This document shows positions 1 to 8,006 of a DNA stretch of 64,000 nucleotides, piece after piece (positions within the stretch are counted from its first letter, which is position 1; each line of letters begins with the position of its first letter). The DNA lies in the NCBI GenBank assembly GCA_902788505.1, contig CADAKH010000007.1:27628-91627 (forward strand). Reading direction: 5' to 3'. Both the position numbers and the translations under genes were made by a program. The notes beneath the pieces are model-generated. The model was not told where the DNA came from and did no database searches. It was given only the letters and a program-made list of their open reading frames with translations. The stretch comes from Oscillospiraceae bacterium (GTDB taxonomy: Bacteria; Bacillota; Clostridia; Saccharofermentanales; Saccharofermentanaceae).

Positions 1-994
1 TTGGGATAGATACCATCGCATAGACCGCGCCTGTATAAGGATTCATTACGATTGCGCACACACCATCGATCGGGTCATACTTATCGTACGCATCTTTTGC
101 GGCTTCTTCTGCAATTCTCTGAATACTGATATCGATATTGGTAACAATATTATTTCCGTCTGTAACCGGAATTGTAGTAGCATCAGAATAAGGCAGAACG
201 CCGCCGGTGATTTCATCCGTCTCAGAATATCTGTATCCGTCAACGCCTGAAAGGACATCATTGTAGTAAGCTTCAAGGCCGTAAAGGCCATTAAGGCTTA
301 CGCCGTCATTTTTAGCATATCCGATAACCTGAGATGCAAGGGTTCCATAGTTGTAGTATCTCTGCGGAACAGCTACAAATCCAAAACCTTTAACCTTGTT
401 ATCTTTAAGGAATTTTTCAAATTCGTCTTTTGTATCCTGCGGAACATTCTTGATTACATCGCATCCGGCGACATCGTTTCTCTTGTCATTCTTATCTGTC
501 GGATCGACAGGAATAATCGAATCGAGCTTTTCGTATGTAACGCCAAGGATAGATACGGCGCCCTCCATTATCTGTTCTCTCGTAAGGATCGTTGAAGTAA
601 CCATTTTCGGAGAACAGATAACAGTAAAATCGTATGTGTTCGAAGCAAGCGGAACGAGGTTTGAATCATAGATCATTCCTCTGTTGGCACTGTATGACAT
701 CAGAGTCCACTGTTCATCAGCTGCAGCTCTCGCATACTTATCGTAATCGGTAACGGTGGTCTTGTATAAGCTATATACCAGATAGAAAGTGTAAAGCACA
801 ACAACAACGGCTACTACCGCTATCCATCCCTTGGCAAATAATGTCGCTCTGATCTGACGGGGCGTCTTCTGACGGACCTCGGTTTTGGGCTGTTCAGAGA
901 TGCCTTGTGCGCGCGCTTTAACCTCAGCTTCAGTGGGAATTATTGACTTACCCTTTAAGGGCGGTTGATTGTCACTTATCCGGGTGCGCTGCAT
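1..994 (-). CDS. class B penicillin-binding protein (FtsI/SpoVD type), C-terminal part outside window
   Basis: Partial gene; about 331 codons are visible and the 3' part runs off the left edge. The protein has a short cytoplasmic N-terminus, one membrane segment (around residues 55-75, ending near VLYTFYLVYSLYK), then the start of the PBP dimerisation region (NRGMIYDSN, RYYNYGTLASQVIGY, GLYGLEAYYNDVLSG) and the first strand of the transpeptidase domain (AIVMNPYTGAVYAMVS). The SxxK active site is beyond the edge. Class B PBPs crosslink peptidoglycan; the place directly after ftsL and rsmH suggests the division enzyme FtsI, or the sporulation form SpoVD. The ATG used overlaps the 3' end of the FtsL-like gene by 23 bases; I see no strong ribosome site, so the start is not certain. 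Confidence 0.85.
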   Translation of the reverse strand, partial: MQRTRISDNQPPLKGKSIIPTEAEVKARAQGISEQPKTEVRQKTPRQIRATLFAKGWIAVVAVVVVLYTFYLVYSLYKTTVTDYDKYARAAADEQWTLMSYSANRGMIYDSNLVPLASNTYDFTVICSPKMVTSTILTREQIMEGAVSILGVTYEKLDSIIPVDPTDKNDKRNDVAGCDVIKNVPQDTKDEFEKFLKDNKVKGFGFVAVPQRYYNYGTLASQVIGYAKNDGVSLNGLYGLEAYYNDVLSGVDGYRYSETDEITGGVLPYSDATTIPVTDGNNIVTNIDISIQRIAEEAAKDAYDKYDPIDGVCAIVMNPYTGAVYAMVSIP

Positions 995-1649
995 AGTAAT
1001 CAGCCAATGCATCCTTGGAATCATTGTATTCATCATCATTGATTCCGTCGGAGTTATAGTTTGCTCTGGTACGCAAAGAGTCTGTGTTTGGGAGAGGCAG
1101 ATTGATTACCTGATTCTGGTTAGGATCCTGCATTCCAAGTGCAATAGCCTGCGCACGGATTACATCCATGTCCGCAATACCGTTGGCATTCTCTTCCGCG
1201 TTTACGATCTCTCTTTTGATAGTGTTGATCTGGTCTTTAAGATTTGAATTATCTCTTGCGAGCTCAGAGACCTCTGTCTGGGGATAAAGAAGGAGCATTA
1301 CAAAGAAGCCCAGAAGAATAACCAGTCCGATAGAAATTATCGTCTCGAAAAGTCTTCTTCCAGTAAGTCTTCTTGTCTTCTTCTTTTTCTCAAGCTTCAT
1401 CTTGGCATCTTCATGTTCGATCGCATACTGCATTGATCTCTCATGAACATCCTCATAAGATACAAGACTCGGATTAGGTTCAATTATCAGGGGTTCGTCT
1501 TCAATTACATCCGATGTGTCAGGTATAACTTCGCCGCCCTTATAGATCAGATTTGTCTTCCCGGCAGCCAGCACTTCATTAAGCGCCTCATCTTCCGCGC
1601 CCACATCGAAGTTCTTTATCTTTTTTCTCGATGTTAACTTGACTGCCAT
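972..1649 (-). CDS. FtsL-like cell division protein with long cytoplasmic N-terminus
   Basis: 225 residues. It lies between rsmH and a class B PBP, the usual place of ftsL. The architecture fits: one hydrophobic segment near residues 103-125 (ETIISIGLVILLGFFVMLLL) followed by a short heptad-like coiled coil (ELARDNSNLKDQINTIKRE). FtsL pairs with DivIC/FtsB and helps recruit and activate the septal synthase. Unusual points: the charged cytoplasmic N-terminus is about 100 residues, longer than in typical FtsL (total about 100-130 residues), and the protein ends in an acidic, Asn/Asp-rich tail. Sequence identity to FtsL cannot be judged by eye because the family is poorly conserved; the call rests on place and architecture. 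It could instead be a generic septum-formation coiled-coil protein. Confidence 0.65.
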   Translation of the reverse strand: MAVKLTSRKKIKNFDVGAEDEALNEVLAAGKTNLIYKGGEVIPDTSDVIEDEPLIIEPNPSLVSYEDVHERSMQYAIEHEDAKMKLEKKKKTRRLTGRRLFETIISIGLVILLGFFVMLLLYPQTEVSELARDNSNLKDQINTIKREIVNAEENANGIADMDVIRAQAIALGMQDPNQNQVINLPLPNTDSLRTRANYNSDGINDDEYNDSKDALADYYAAHPDK

Positions 1650-1672
1650 TTTTCTTTCCTTAAATTATCTGA

Positions 1673-2641
1673 TCAATTGTATTGTTCGTTATCGTTTCTT
1701 TCGAATACTCTGAGTTTTGAACTTCTGGCTCTCGGATTGATATCGATCTCTTCTTCCGTCGGTTCGATAGGCTTCTTTGTAAGTACTGTTCCGAGTGATT
1801 TCTTGCCGCATACGCAAACAGGGAAATCTCTGGGACATGTGCACGGACTTTCTGCTGTCCTGAATGCTTCTTTGACGATCCTGTCTTCGAGCGAATGGAA
1901 CGAGATAACTGCGAATCTTCCGCCCGGTTTAAGTTTTCTGATTCCGTCCTGAAGCAATGATTCAAGTCCGTCAAGCTCGTGATTTACTTCGATCCTGATA
2001 GCCTGGAAGCATCTCTTTGCAGGATGCTGGTCCTCTCCTCTGCCGTGACCCGGCATATAATCCTTGATAGCCTGTGCAAGTTCTGTAGTCCTTGTGAAAG
2101 GCTTAGTTCTTCTTCTTTCTACTATTCCGTCGGCAATTCTTCCCGCATGATGTTCTTCGCCGTATTCTCTGAAGATCCTCTCAAGATCGTCTCTCGAATA
2201 TCTGTTAACTACTTCAGCAGCAGTAAGCCATTCATTCGGATCCATTCTCATATCCAAAGGACCGTTCTTCATATAAGAGAAACCTCTTTCAGCTGTATCG
2301 AGCTGATATGAAGAAACACCGAGATCGGCCATAATGCCGTCAACCTTACCGATCTTAAGACTGCGGATAATATCATCGATGTCTTTATAGTCTGACTTAA
2401 CCGGCATCCAGTCGATACCGGCAAAGGCTTCTCTTCTCTGCATGCAGGCTGCAAGTGCCGCATCGTCTTTGTCGATAGAAACAAGGATTCCCTTGCCCTT
2501 CATTCTTCTTGCGATCTCAGCACTGTGGCTTCCGCCGCCTGCTGTGCAGTCGACATAAATACCGCCCGGTCTGACATTAAGAGCGTCAACCGTCTGATAG
2601 AGCAATACCGGAATGTGGTCAAAATTAGAGACCTTCAACAT
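1673..2641 (-). CDS. rsmH: 16S rRNA (cytosine-1402-N4) methyltransferase RsmH
   Basis: 322 residues, full length for the family. It methylates N4 of C1402 in 16S rRNA, using S-adenosylmethionine, and fine-tunes decoding in the P site. Visible motifs: HIPVLLYQTVDAL at the N-terminus, the SAM-binding loop VDCTAGGGSHSAEIA near residue 31, MADLGVSSYQLD, and the C-terminal VISFHSLEDRIVKEAF. The 5' end overlaps mraZ by 17 bases, so the two are translationally linked. Being second in the mraZ cluster supports the name. No unusual residues seen. Confidence 0.97.
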   Translation of the reverse strand: MLKVSNFDHIPVLLYQTVDALNVRPGGIYVDCTAGGGSHSAEIARRMKGKGILVSIDKDDAALAACMQRREAFAGIDWMPVKSDYKDIDDIIRSLKIGKVDGIMADLGVSSYQLDTAERGFSYMKNGPLDMRMDPNEWLTAAEVVNRYSRDDLERIFREYGEEHHAGRIADGIVERRRTKPFTRTTELAQAIKDYMPGHGRGEDQHPAKRCFQAIRIEVNHELDGLESLLQDGIRKLKPGGRFAVISFHSLEDRIVKEAFRTAESPCTCPRDFPVCVCGKKSLGTVLTKKPIEPTEEEIDINPRARSSKLRVFERNDNEQYN

Positions 2642-3053
2642 AATAATTCGTCTCCAATCCTTCTATGCCGCTGAGATCATGATCTTCATTGTCATAGAAA
2701 TTCTTAGTACAGATATCTAATTTACCGTCATCGTTAAATACGCAGATCTCATCACCGGGCTTGGCACCGATCCTGTCCCAGAGCTCGCTGTTAACAGAGA
2801 TACGCCCCTGGGAATCAACGGATACTTCGCAAGCCTCACCGATAATGGCTCTCTTTATCTTACGGACATTGGCATCCATTGAATTAAGCTTTGCAAGCTG
2901 AGCCTTCAGGTTATCGAAATGTTCCTTAGAGTAAACGCACAAATAGCCGACATCAAGGCTGTTTGTTACGACAACCTCTGCGCCGAGCAATTCTTTTTGC
3001 TTTGAAGGGATAAAGAATCTCCCCTTAGCGTCTACTTTCTTAATATCTCTCAT
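2625..3053 (-). CDS. mraZ: transcriptional regulator MraZ
   Basis: 142 residues, the usual MraZ length. It begins MRDIKKVDAKGRFFIPSK, and the SQGRISV strand near residue 80 marks the second of the two AbrB-like DNA-binding repeats. MraZ forms ring-shaped oligomers and represses its own division/cell-wall operon by binding spaced GTGG repeats. Two such repeats lie 62-76 bases upstream of its start (3115-3129), and a promoter lies behind them. First gene of the cluster mraZ-rsmH-ftsL-PBP. Confidence 0.96.
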   Translation of the reverse strand: MRDIKKVDAKGRFFIPSKQKELLGAEVVVTNSLDVGYLCVYSKEHFDNLKAQLAKLNSMDANVRKIKRAIIGEACEVSVDSQGRISVNSELWDRIGAKPGDEICVFNDDGKLDICTKNFYDNEDHDLSGIEGLETNYYVEGL

Positions 3054-3114
3054 CCTGAGTCTCTACTACAAGCCTGATTTTGCGATGCTTGGAGGATATC
3101 ATTGCTGAAATCAG

Positions 3115-3129
3115 CCACTTTCCTCCACT
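3115..3129 (-). promoter_or_regulatory. MraZ-box direct repeats
   Basis: Read on the minus strand, AGTGG occurs twice with a centre-to-centre distance of exactly 10 bases (AGTGGAGGAAAGTGG). This is the arrangement known for MraZ operators in other bacteria. The site lies downstream of the predicted promoter of mraZ, within the leader, which fits autorepression. Confidence 0.75.
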
Positions 3130-3167
3130 AGAGTGGGAATTTTCTCCCCAAATCACCACACAGTTGT

Positions 3168-3196
3168 ATTTTATTCGTAACATTCTTTTAATGCAA
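3168..3196 (-). promoter_or_regulatory. predicted promoter of the mraZ cluster
   Basis: On the minus strand TTGCAT (3191-3196) and TAAAAT (3168-3173) are separated by exactly 17 bases. The -10 matches 5 of 6, the -35 only 3 of 6. The expected transcript start near 3161 leaves a leader of about 105 bases that contains the MraZ boxes. Confidence 0.5.
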
Positions 3197-3352
3197 GGGG
3201 AATTTTGTAATTTTTCGGAAATTTGTTAAAAAAATTTTCCAGGCCGTTCCAGAGGGGACCATTTCCCGAGAATCTCATACAGTTGAGCGGTTTTCTGTAT
3301 GAATAGCCATGTTATTCCGGAAGCGCTTTGCACCAAATATCCCGCGCTTTAC

Positions 3353-3449
3353 CAATATTTTTTCTATTTTTGTTAAAACAGGAAATGATTTAGGAAAAAC
3401 TGCCCGTTTTTTCCTAAACCTTTTCCTGAATTTGCATATTTAGGAATAA
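3353..3449 (-). repeat. 97-bp intergenic hairpin repeat, copy 1
   Basis: Read on the minus strand this closely resembles the plus strand of 24276-24371 (about four bases in five identical by eye, no long gap). Shared landmarks in order are TTCCTAAAT, TTCAGGAAA, GGTTTAGGAAAAAACGGGC, TAAATCATTT and AAAATAGAAAAAA. The centre is a long imperfect hairpin: TTTAGGAAAAA pairs with TTTTTCCTAAA, and CAGGAAA pairs with TTTCCTG outside it. The first TTCCTAAA could also pair with TTTAGGAA, so two exclusive folds are possible. No coding potential seen. Confidence 0.75.
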
Positions 3450-3570
3450 TTTCCGTAATTCCAGAAATGCTTCCTATATTGAGCTGACTTGGAATTGATT
3501 ATAGAATCCGGATAATGCAAAAATCGGACACGATTCAAACCAAAAACGTGTTCTCCCGGTGCACTCCAAG

Positions 3571-3593
3571 AAAAAGCGGCTATGAAAGCCGCC
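3571..3593 (-). terminator. intrinsic terminator after the GH32-fructokinase gene
   Basis: On the minus strand GCGGCT, a 5-base loop, AGCCGC and then five T. It lies 10 bases past the stop codon of the GH32-PfkB gene. Confidence 0.9.
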
Positions 3594-3602
3594 TAAAAAG
3601 TA

Positions 3603-5870
3603 TTACTTTATTTCTCTATATTCAGGATACGAAGGTATCGCGCCTTTCCGCTGTACGCTTATGGCGCTGAAGCGGTTCGCGAAGTCCAGACATTCCTTGA
3701 TTACCGGCAGAGGACAACCAGCGACGTTATCCTTCCCCACTCCTGACGTTCTGAGCTTCCACAGGAACGAACCGATGAATCCGTCACCCGCACCGGTAGT
3801 ATCGATCGCATTAACAGCAGGACTGACAGACGAAACGCATCCCGAAGAAGTGTAAGCATCTGCTCCGTCTTTGCCCTTCGTAAGTATCACGAGCTTAACG
3901 TTACCCTTAAACAGAGCAGGCAGTGCCTCATCAATCGAAGAGGTTCCTGCAATGAACTCAAGTTCCTCGTCTGATATCTTCACTATGTCGCAGTCAGGAA
4001 TGAATTCCCAAATGACACGTTTTAATTCGTCTTTGTCATCCCAGAGCATGAATCTCAGATTGGGATCGAAGCTTATCAGCGCGCCCTGTCTTCTTGCTAT
4101 GGTGACAGCAGCATGGTGTGCATCCCTCATCGGGAAGTCACCTAACGACACGCTGCAAAAATGCAGTGCATAACACCCATCCAGCATCTCGCCTGTTACC
4201 TGTGACGCATCGAAAAGCATGTCGGCAGACGGATTGCGGTAGAACGAATACGTATTCTTGCCGTCTTTGGTCTGGCTTACAAAAGCAAGGGCCGTATTGG
4301 CAGCCGAAATATAAGAAATAAATGAAGTATCTACACCTGCATCATTCAGGGTTCTCGTGATGATGTCACCAAAAGGATCAAGCCCCAACTGAGTGATCAT
4401 TCGCGACTTTCCGCCGAGTTTTGAGAATGCGCCGCACACATTGGCAGGTGCGCCGCCTGCTGCAGGCGAGAATGCACCTACTTCGTAAAACTCACACCCC
4501 TTCTTGTCAGGAATAAAATCGATAAGCGCTTCACCGATCGCAACAAGAGTGTCGTTCAGCCTCAATGCAGTAACAGTTGCTAAAGCACCGTTCTCTTCGA
4601 TCTTTACCTGACGGTATTCGGGATAGAATCTTGTCGACATGACATAGCGGCCGTCATTTATATATATTTCCAATGACGATACATCTGCTATGATGCGGAG
4701 CGAATCAAGCGAATCGAGTTTTATCTTCCGCTCTTTTCTGCCATAACCTTCACCGTTCGTGAAATGCAGACTGAATACTCCTTCAGATCTATTCCATGTG
4801 ATCTCAGCACCTGATACCGACAGCTTGAACTCCGATGCAAACTCTGATGCATTGACTTCAAACGGAAGCCCTTCCCAGGCTTCGCCGTCAACATTCTTTG
4901 CATTCTTCTTCAACGAAGATAATTCACGGATAGGATTCTGCAACAACTTACCATCAGCACCGACGCTTAATTTGCGCGGCAGAGTCAGACAGTGCTGCCA
5001 GCCAAGTTCTGTCGTAGGGTTGGTATAGGAATCATCGCCTATTCCCATCCAGCCGATAAGAAGTCTTCTGCCGTCAGGTGCAGTAAAAGTCTGCGGTGCG
5101 TAAAAATCAAAGCCGTAATCGAATTCTTCAAAGTCTGCTAATTCATCATCTTTAAAAGTGAAATAGCCGCTCTGGAAAATGTTCTGATATTTGTATTCTC
5201 CCTGTGCGATTCCCTGCGGACATAAAGCAAGGAACTTCTTTCCTTCAAGTTCAAACATGTCAGGACATTCCCACATGTAGCCCATATCAGGTGCACTCAA
5301 AGTTCCTTTGTATTCAAATGAGTCGGGAGAAGCCCCTTCATACAAAAGGACACAGCCCCTGTCATCCTTTGTCCTCGCACCAAGCACCATTTTGTAAATG
5401 CCGTTTTCGATCCACACCTTGGGATCTCTTACATGGCACGAGCAGAAATCAGGATAATCCGTATTTCTGAGAAGTACTTTTTTGGGAGACATTTTCGAGC
5501 CGTCTGAAGAAGTAACCTTGATGACATTCGCACCTCTTCCTTCAAGCACAAAGTCGTGATTGCCTTCTTCCATAACATTGCCCGTATAGAAGAATTCAAT
5601 GTGATCATCAAAAGGAACTGCGCATCCTGAGAAAACGCCATCCCTGTCTTCCGGGATATCAGCCTCTAGAACAATGCCTTTATATTTCCAGGAAAGAAGG
5701 TCAGAACTTACATAGTGTCCCCAGCGGCGGACACTTTCGCCATTGGGAGTTCCGGGAGAATACTGGAAATACACATGATAAAAACCGCCATAGTAACACA
5801 GTCCGTTAGGGTCGTTCATCCAGCCTTCCGGCGGCTCAATATGAAGCTGCTGTCTCCACTCGCCCCTCAT
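3603..5870 (-). CDS. fused GH32 sucrose hydrolase and PfkB fructokinase
   Basis: 755 residues in two domains. Residues 1 to about 437 are a complete glycoside hydrolase family 32 enzyme: WMNDPNG near 17-23 carries the nucleophile Asp, HVRDPKVW the RDP motif, and MWECPDMFEL the EC acid/base motif; a beta-sandwich module follows. Residues 438-755 are a PfkB sugar kinase starting LVAIGEALIDF and ending with the DTTGAGDG anion-hole motif at 690-697, whose Asp is the catalytic base. The enzyme probably splits sucrose (or a fructan end) and phosphorylates the released fructose. No PTS gene is near, which favours unphosphorylated sugar as substrate. It follows rodA by 15 bases, has its own AGGAGG site and is followed by a terminator. 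Confidence 0.9.
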   Translation of the reverse strand: MRGEWRQQLHIEPPEGWMNDPNGLCYYGGFYHVYFQYSPGTPNGESVRRWGHYVSSDLLSWKYKGIVLEADIPEDRDGVFSGCAVPFDDHIEFFYTGNVMEEGNHDFVLEGRGANVIKVTSSDGSKMSPKKVLLRNTDYPDFCSCHVRDPKVWIENGIYKMVLGARTKDDRGCVLLYEGASPDSFEYKGTLSAPDMGYMWECPDMFELEGKKFLALCPQGIAQGEYKYQNIFQSGYFTFKDDELADFEEFDYGFDFYAPQTFTAPDGRRLLIGWMGIGDDSYTNPTTELGWQHCLTLPRKLSVGADGKLLQNPIRELSSLKKNAKNVDGEAWEGLPFEVNASEFASEFKLSVSGAEITWNRSEGVFSLHFTNGEGYGRKERKIKLDSLDSLRIIADVSSLEIYINDGRYVMSTRFYPEYRQVKIEENGALATVTALRLNDTLVAIGEALIDFIPDKKGCEFYEVGAFSPAAGGAPANVCGAFSKLGGKSRMITQLGLDPFGDIITRTLNDAGVDTSFISYISAANTALAFVSQTKDGKNTYSFYRNPSADMLFDASQVTGEMLDGCYALHFCSVSLGDFPMRDAHHAAVTIARRQGALISFDPNLRFMLWDDKDELKRVIWEFIPDCDIVKISDEELEFIAGTSSIDEALPALFKGNVKLVILTKGKDGADAYTSSGCVSSVSPAVNAIDTTGAGDGFIGSFLWKLRTSGVGKDNVAGCPLPVIKECLDFANRFSAISVQRKGAIPSYPEYREIK

Positions 5871-5885
5871 TTCAATCCTCCTGCG

Positions 5886-7010
5886 CTAAGTATTCCGTGA
5901 CATCGAAATATTGAGGATAACCCCGAATGCCAGATAATTGATCAGCATGGCAGTACCTCCGTAACTGATGAATGGCAGTGGGATTCCGGTGATAGGAAGA
6001 AGTCCTACCGCCATACCCATGTTCTCGATATAGTGGAATGCAAAATATCCTGTAAATCCCGTAAGCATGTATGAAGCAGATTTGGAAGGAACTTTCGCTG
6101 CAACATAAAGGCATCTGCAAAGGAAGAAAAATGCGAGGATTATTACCGCAGTAGTTCCGATAAATCCCATATGCTCTGATATGGCAGCGAAGATAAAGTC
6201 GCTCTCCTTAACCGGCACGCTTGTAAGGATGCCGGTGTGGTTGCCTGTAAGACCGCCTGAAGCGATAGCGGCTTTGGACTGCATCAGATTATACTCAGAA
6301 CGCGGGTCTGAGCCTTGGAAAACGAGTGAAAGAATTCTGTCTTTCTGATAAGGCTTCAGATAGAAGAACCAAACAGCAGGGACAACGATTACGACGAATG
6401 ACGAGAATGCAAGAAGGAAGTATCTGTATCTTACACCCCATGTGAAAAGCATACATACGAATGTAAATACGATAACCATCGCCGTACCGAAGTCAGGCTG
6501 TGTCAGGATAAGGAGCATCGGCGGTGCATATACGGCTGCCATAATTCCAAATCCCTTGAGCAGCGAATACTCCTTGTTGTGCATTGACTCGAAAATATCT
6601 GCCGCCACCATGATAAGACCAAGCTTGGCAAGCTCGGACGGCTGGAAGTTACCGACGATCGGGAGGTTAAGCCACGAATCGGCGCCCCATGATGCAGCAA
6701 GCGAATAACCGTCGATAGGCACAAGGATCAAAAGGAACAACGATACAGCATAGATGAGACGTCCGATTACTTTCAGGAAATGCTCATCAAGCAAACTGAT
6801 TATCAGTGCACCGATAATGCCGCCTACCGTGGCAGCGATCTGTCTGTAATAGTTGCCGGGATAAGCAGCGTAACCTTTTGATAAAACTCTTTGAAGAACG
6901 TAAAGGCCGATTATCGTCATCGCCAATACAGGCACGACAAGATAATAATCGACGGTCTTAAGACCGTCTTTCCCGCGAAGTTTAACAACGCCGGAACCAG
7001 CCTTATCCAT
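5886..7010 (-). CDS. rodA: SEDS-family peptidoglycan polymerase RodA
   Basis: 374 residues of mostly hydrophobic sequence with about ten membrane segments. The SEDS signature is clear: QPSELAKLGLIMVAADIF, LTQPDFGTAMVI, GLTGNHTGILTSVPVKESDFIFAAISEHMGF and, near the end, GIPLPFISYGGTAML. SEDS proteins polymerise lipid II into glycan strands, working with a class B PBP. RodA (elongation) fits better than FtsW because the neighbour is lgt and the division cluster has its own place. Stop of lgt and start of rodA are 2 bases apart, so they are co-translated. Confidence 0.92.
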   Translation of the reverse strand: MDKAGSGVVKLRGKDGLKTVDYYLVVPVLAMTIIGLYVLQRVLSKGYAAYPGNYYRQIAATVGGIIGALIISLLDEHFLKVIGRLIYAVSLFLLILVPIDGYSLAASWGADSWLNLPIVGNFQPSELAKLGLIMVAADIFESMHNKEYSLLKGFGIMAAVYAPPMLLILTQPDFGTAMVIVFTFVCMLFTWGVRYRYFLLAFSSFVVIVVPAVWFFYLKPYQKDRILSLVFQGSDPRSEYNLMQSKAAIASGGLTGNHTGILTSVPVKESDFIFAAISEHMGFIGTTAVIILAFFFLCRCLYVAAKVPSKSASYMLTGFTGYFAFHYIENMGMAVGLLPITGIPLPFISYGGTAMLINYLAFGVILNISMSRNT

Positions 7011-7012
7011 TA

Positions 7013-7903
7013 TTATTTCTTTCCTTCTCCTGTTGAAGCCTCAGCATAGAGCTTCTTTGGGAAACCCTTTTTCTCGAATCTCCTGGTTCTTGCATAAGCA
7101 ATATAAAGAAGGGCTGCAATAACGAAAATAAGAGACAAGAGCTGTGAGATCCTGATGCTTGTGTGTCCGATATAAAGAGAATCGGTTCTCATTCCTTCAA
7201 TAAAGAATCTTGCCGTTCCGTAAAGCGCAAAATAAGCGCATGATGTCTCGAAAGGGATCTTCGAATGCTTCCTTATATAAAGAAGAATGAAGAAGATAGC
7301 GAGATCCGCAAGTGACTCATATAAGAATGTCGGATGGACAGGCATAGTCGATACGAGTGTCGGGCATGAGACCTCGAGATAGCTCTGAACGGTTGAGCTT
7401 GTCATACCCCAGGGAAGATTTGTTGTCGTACCGAAGCACTCCTGGTTAAAGAAGTTGCCCCATCTTCCGATAGCCTGTCCCAAAGGCAGATAAACAATAC
7501 AATAGTCGGCAAGTTCTCTGAAAGGGATCTTCCTTATATGGCACATAACGAGAGCGCCGAGAAATACAAGGATAACGCCGCCGTAGATAGCAAGTCCGCC
7601 ATTCCTGAGATTGATTATCTCCTTGGGATTCTGGCCATAGTAATCCCAGTTGCATGCGACAAAGTAAAGTCTTGCACCGATAATGGCACATGGAATGATC
7701 AGAAGGATGGTGTCATAAACAAGACCTTCAGGAAATTTCAGGCTCTTAGCCTGTTTTACTGCGAGTATTACGCTCAGTACGAGAGCCAGCGCAATAAGAA
7801 GACCGTACCAATATACTTCAATGCCTCCGATCCTGAAAGCAACAGGATTGACATTAAATGTCCATCCGAGTCCCGGAAAGCTTACTTCTACACCGTTTGT
7901 CAT
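7013..7903 (-). CDS. lgt: prolipoprotein diacylglyceryl transferase Lgt
   Basis: 296 residues, seven membrane segments expected. It moves diacylglycerol from phosphatidylglycerol to the lipobox cysteine of prolipoproteins. The signature is present as GQAIGRWGNFFNQECFG, preceded by GARLYFVACNW and RNGGLAIYGGVI; the C-terminal FIEGMRTDSLYIG is also typical. Substrates in this window include the two GH3 lipoproteins and the BMP-family binding protein. A good ribosome site (GGGAGG) precedes the ATG. First gene of lgt-rodA-GH32/PfkB. Confidence 0.96.
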   Translation of the reverse strand: MTNGVEVSFPGLGWTFNVNPVAFRIGGIEVYWYGLLIALALVLSVILAVKQAKSLKFPEGLVYDTILLIIPCAIIGARLYFVACNWDYYGQNPKEIINLRNGGLAIYGGVILVFLGALVMCHIRKIPFRELADYCIVYLPLGQAIGRWGNFFNQECFGTTTNLPWGMTSSTVQSYLEVSCPTLVSTMPVHPTFLYESLADLAIFFILLYIRKHSKIPFETSCAYFALYGTARFFIEGMRTDSLYIGHTSIRISQLLSLIFVIAALLYIAYARTRRFEKKGFPKKLYAEASTGEGKK

Positions 7904-8006
7904 GTTTCCTTATCCTCCCTGCCCGTTATAGGGTCAGTAAATCCCTGATATATTACCACAAAATCCTATGCCTATTTCCGCATTTTCAGGTATAAGCGAA
8001 TGAATT

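Larger units (their letters stand above)
3054..3602. other. gene-free region upstream of mraZ
   Basis: 549 bases without a convincing gene. It holds the mraZ promoter and MraZ boxes at its left end, a 97-base repeat copy (3353-3449) in the middle, and the terminator of the GH32-fructokinase gene at its right end. Between 3276 and 3350 there are further inverted repeats: CATACAG/CTGTATG (3276-3301) and AAGCGC/GCGCTT near 3321-3350. No conserved RNA family was recognised. Confidence 0.6.
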
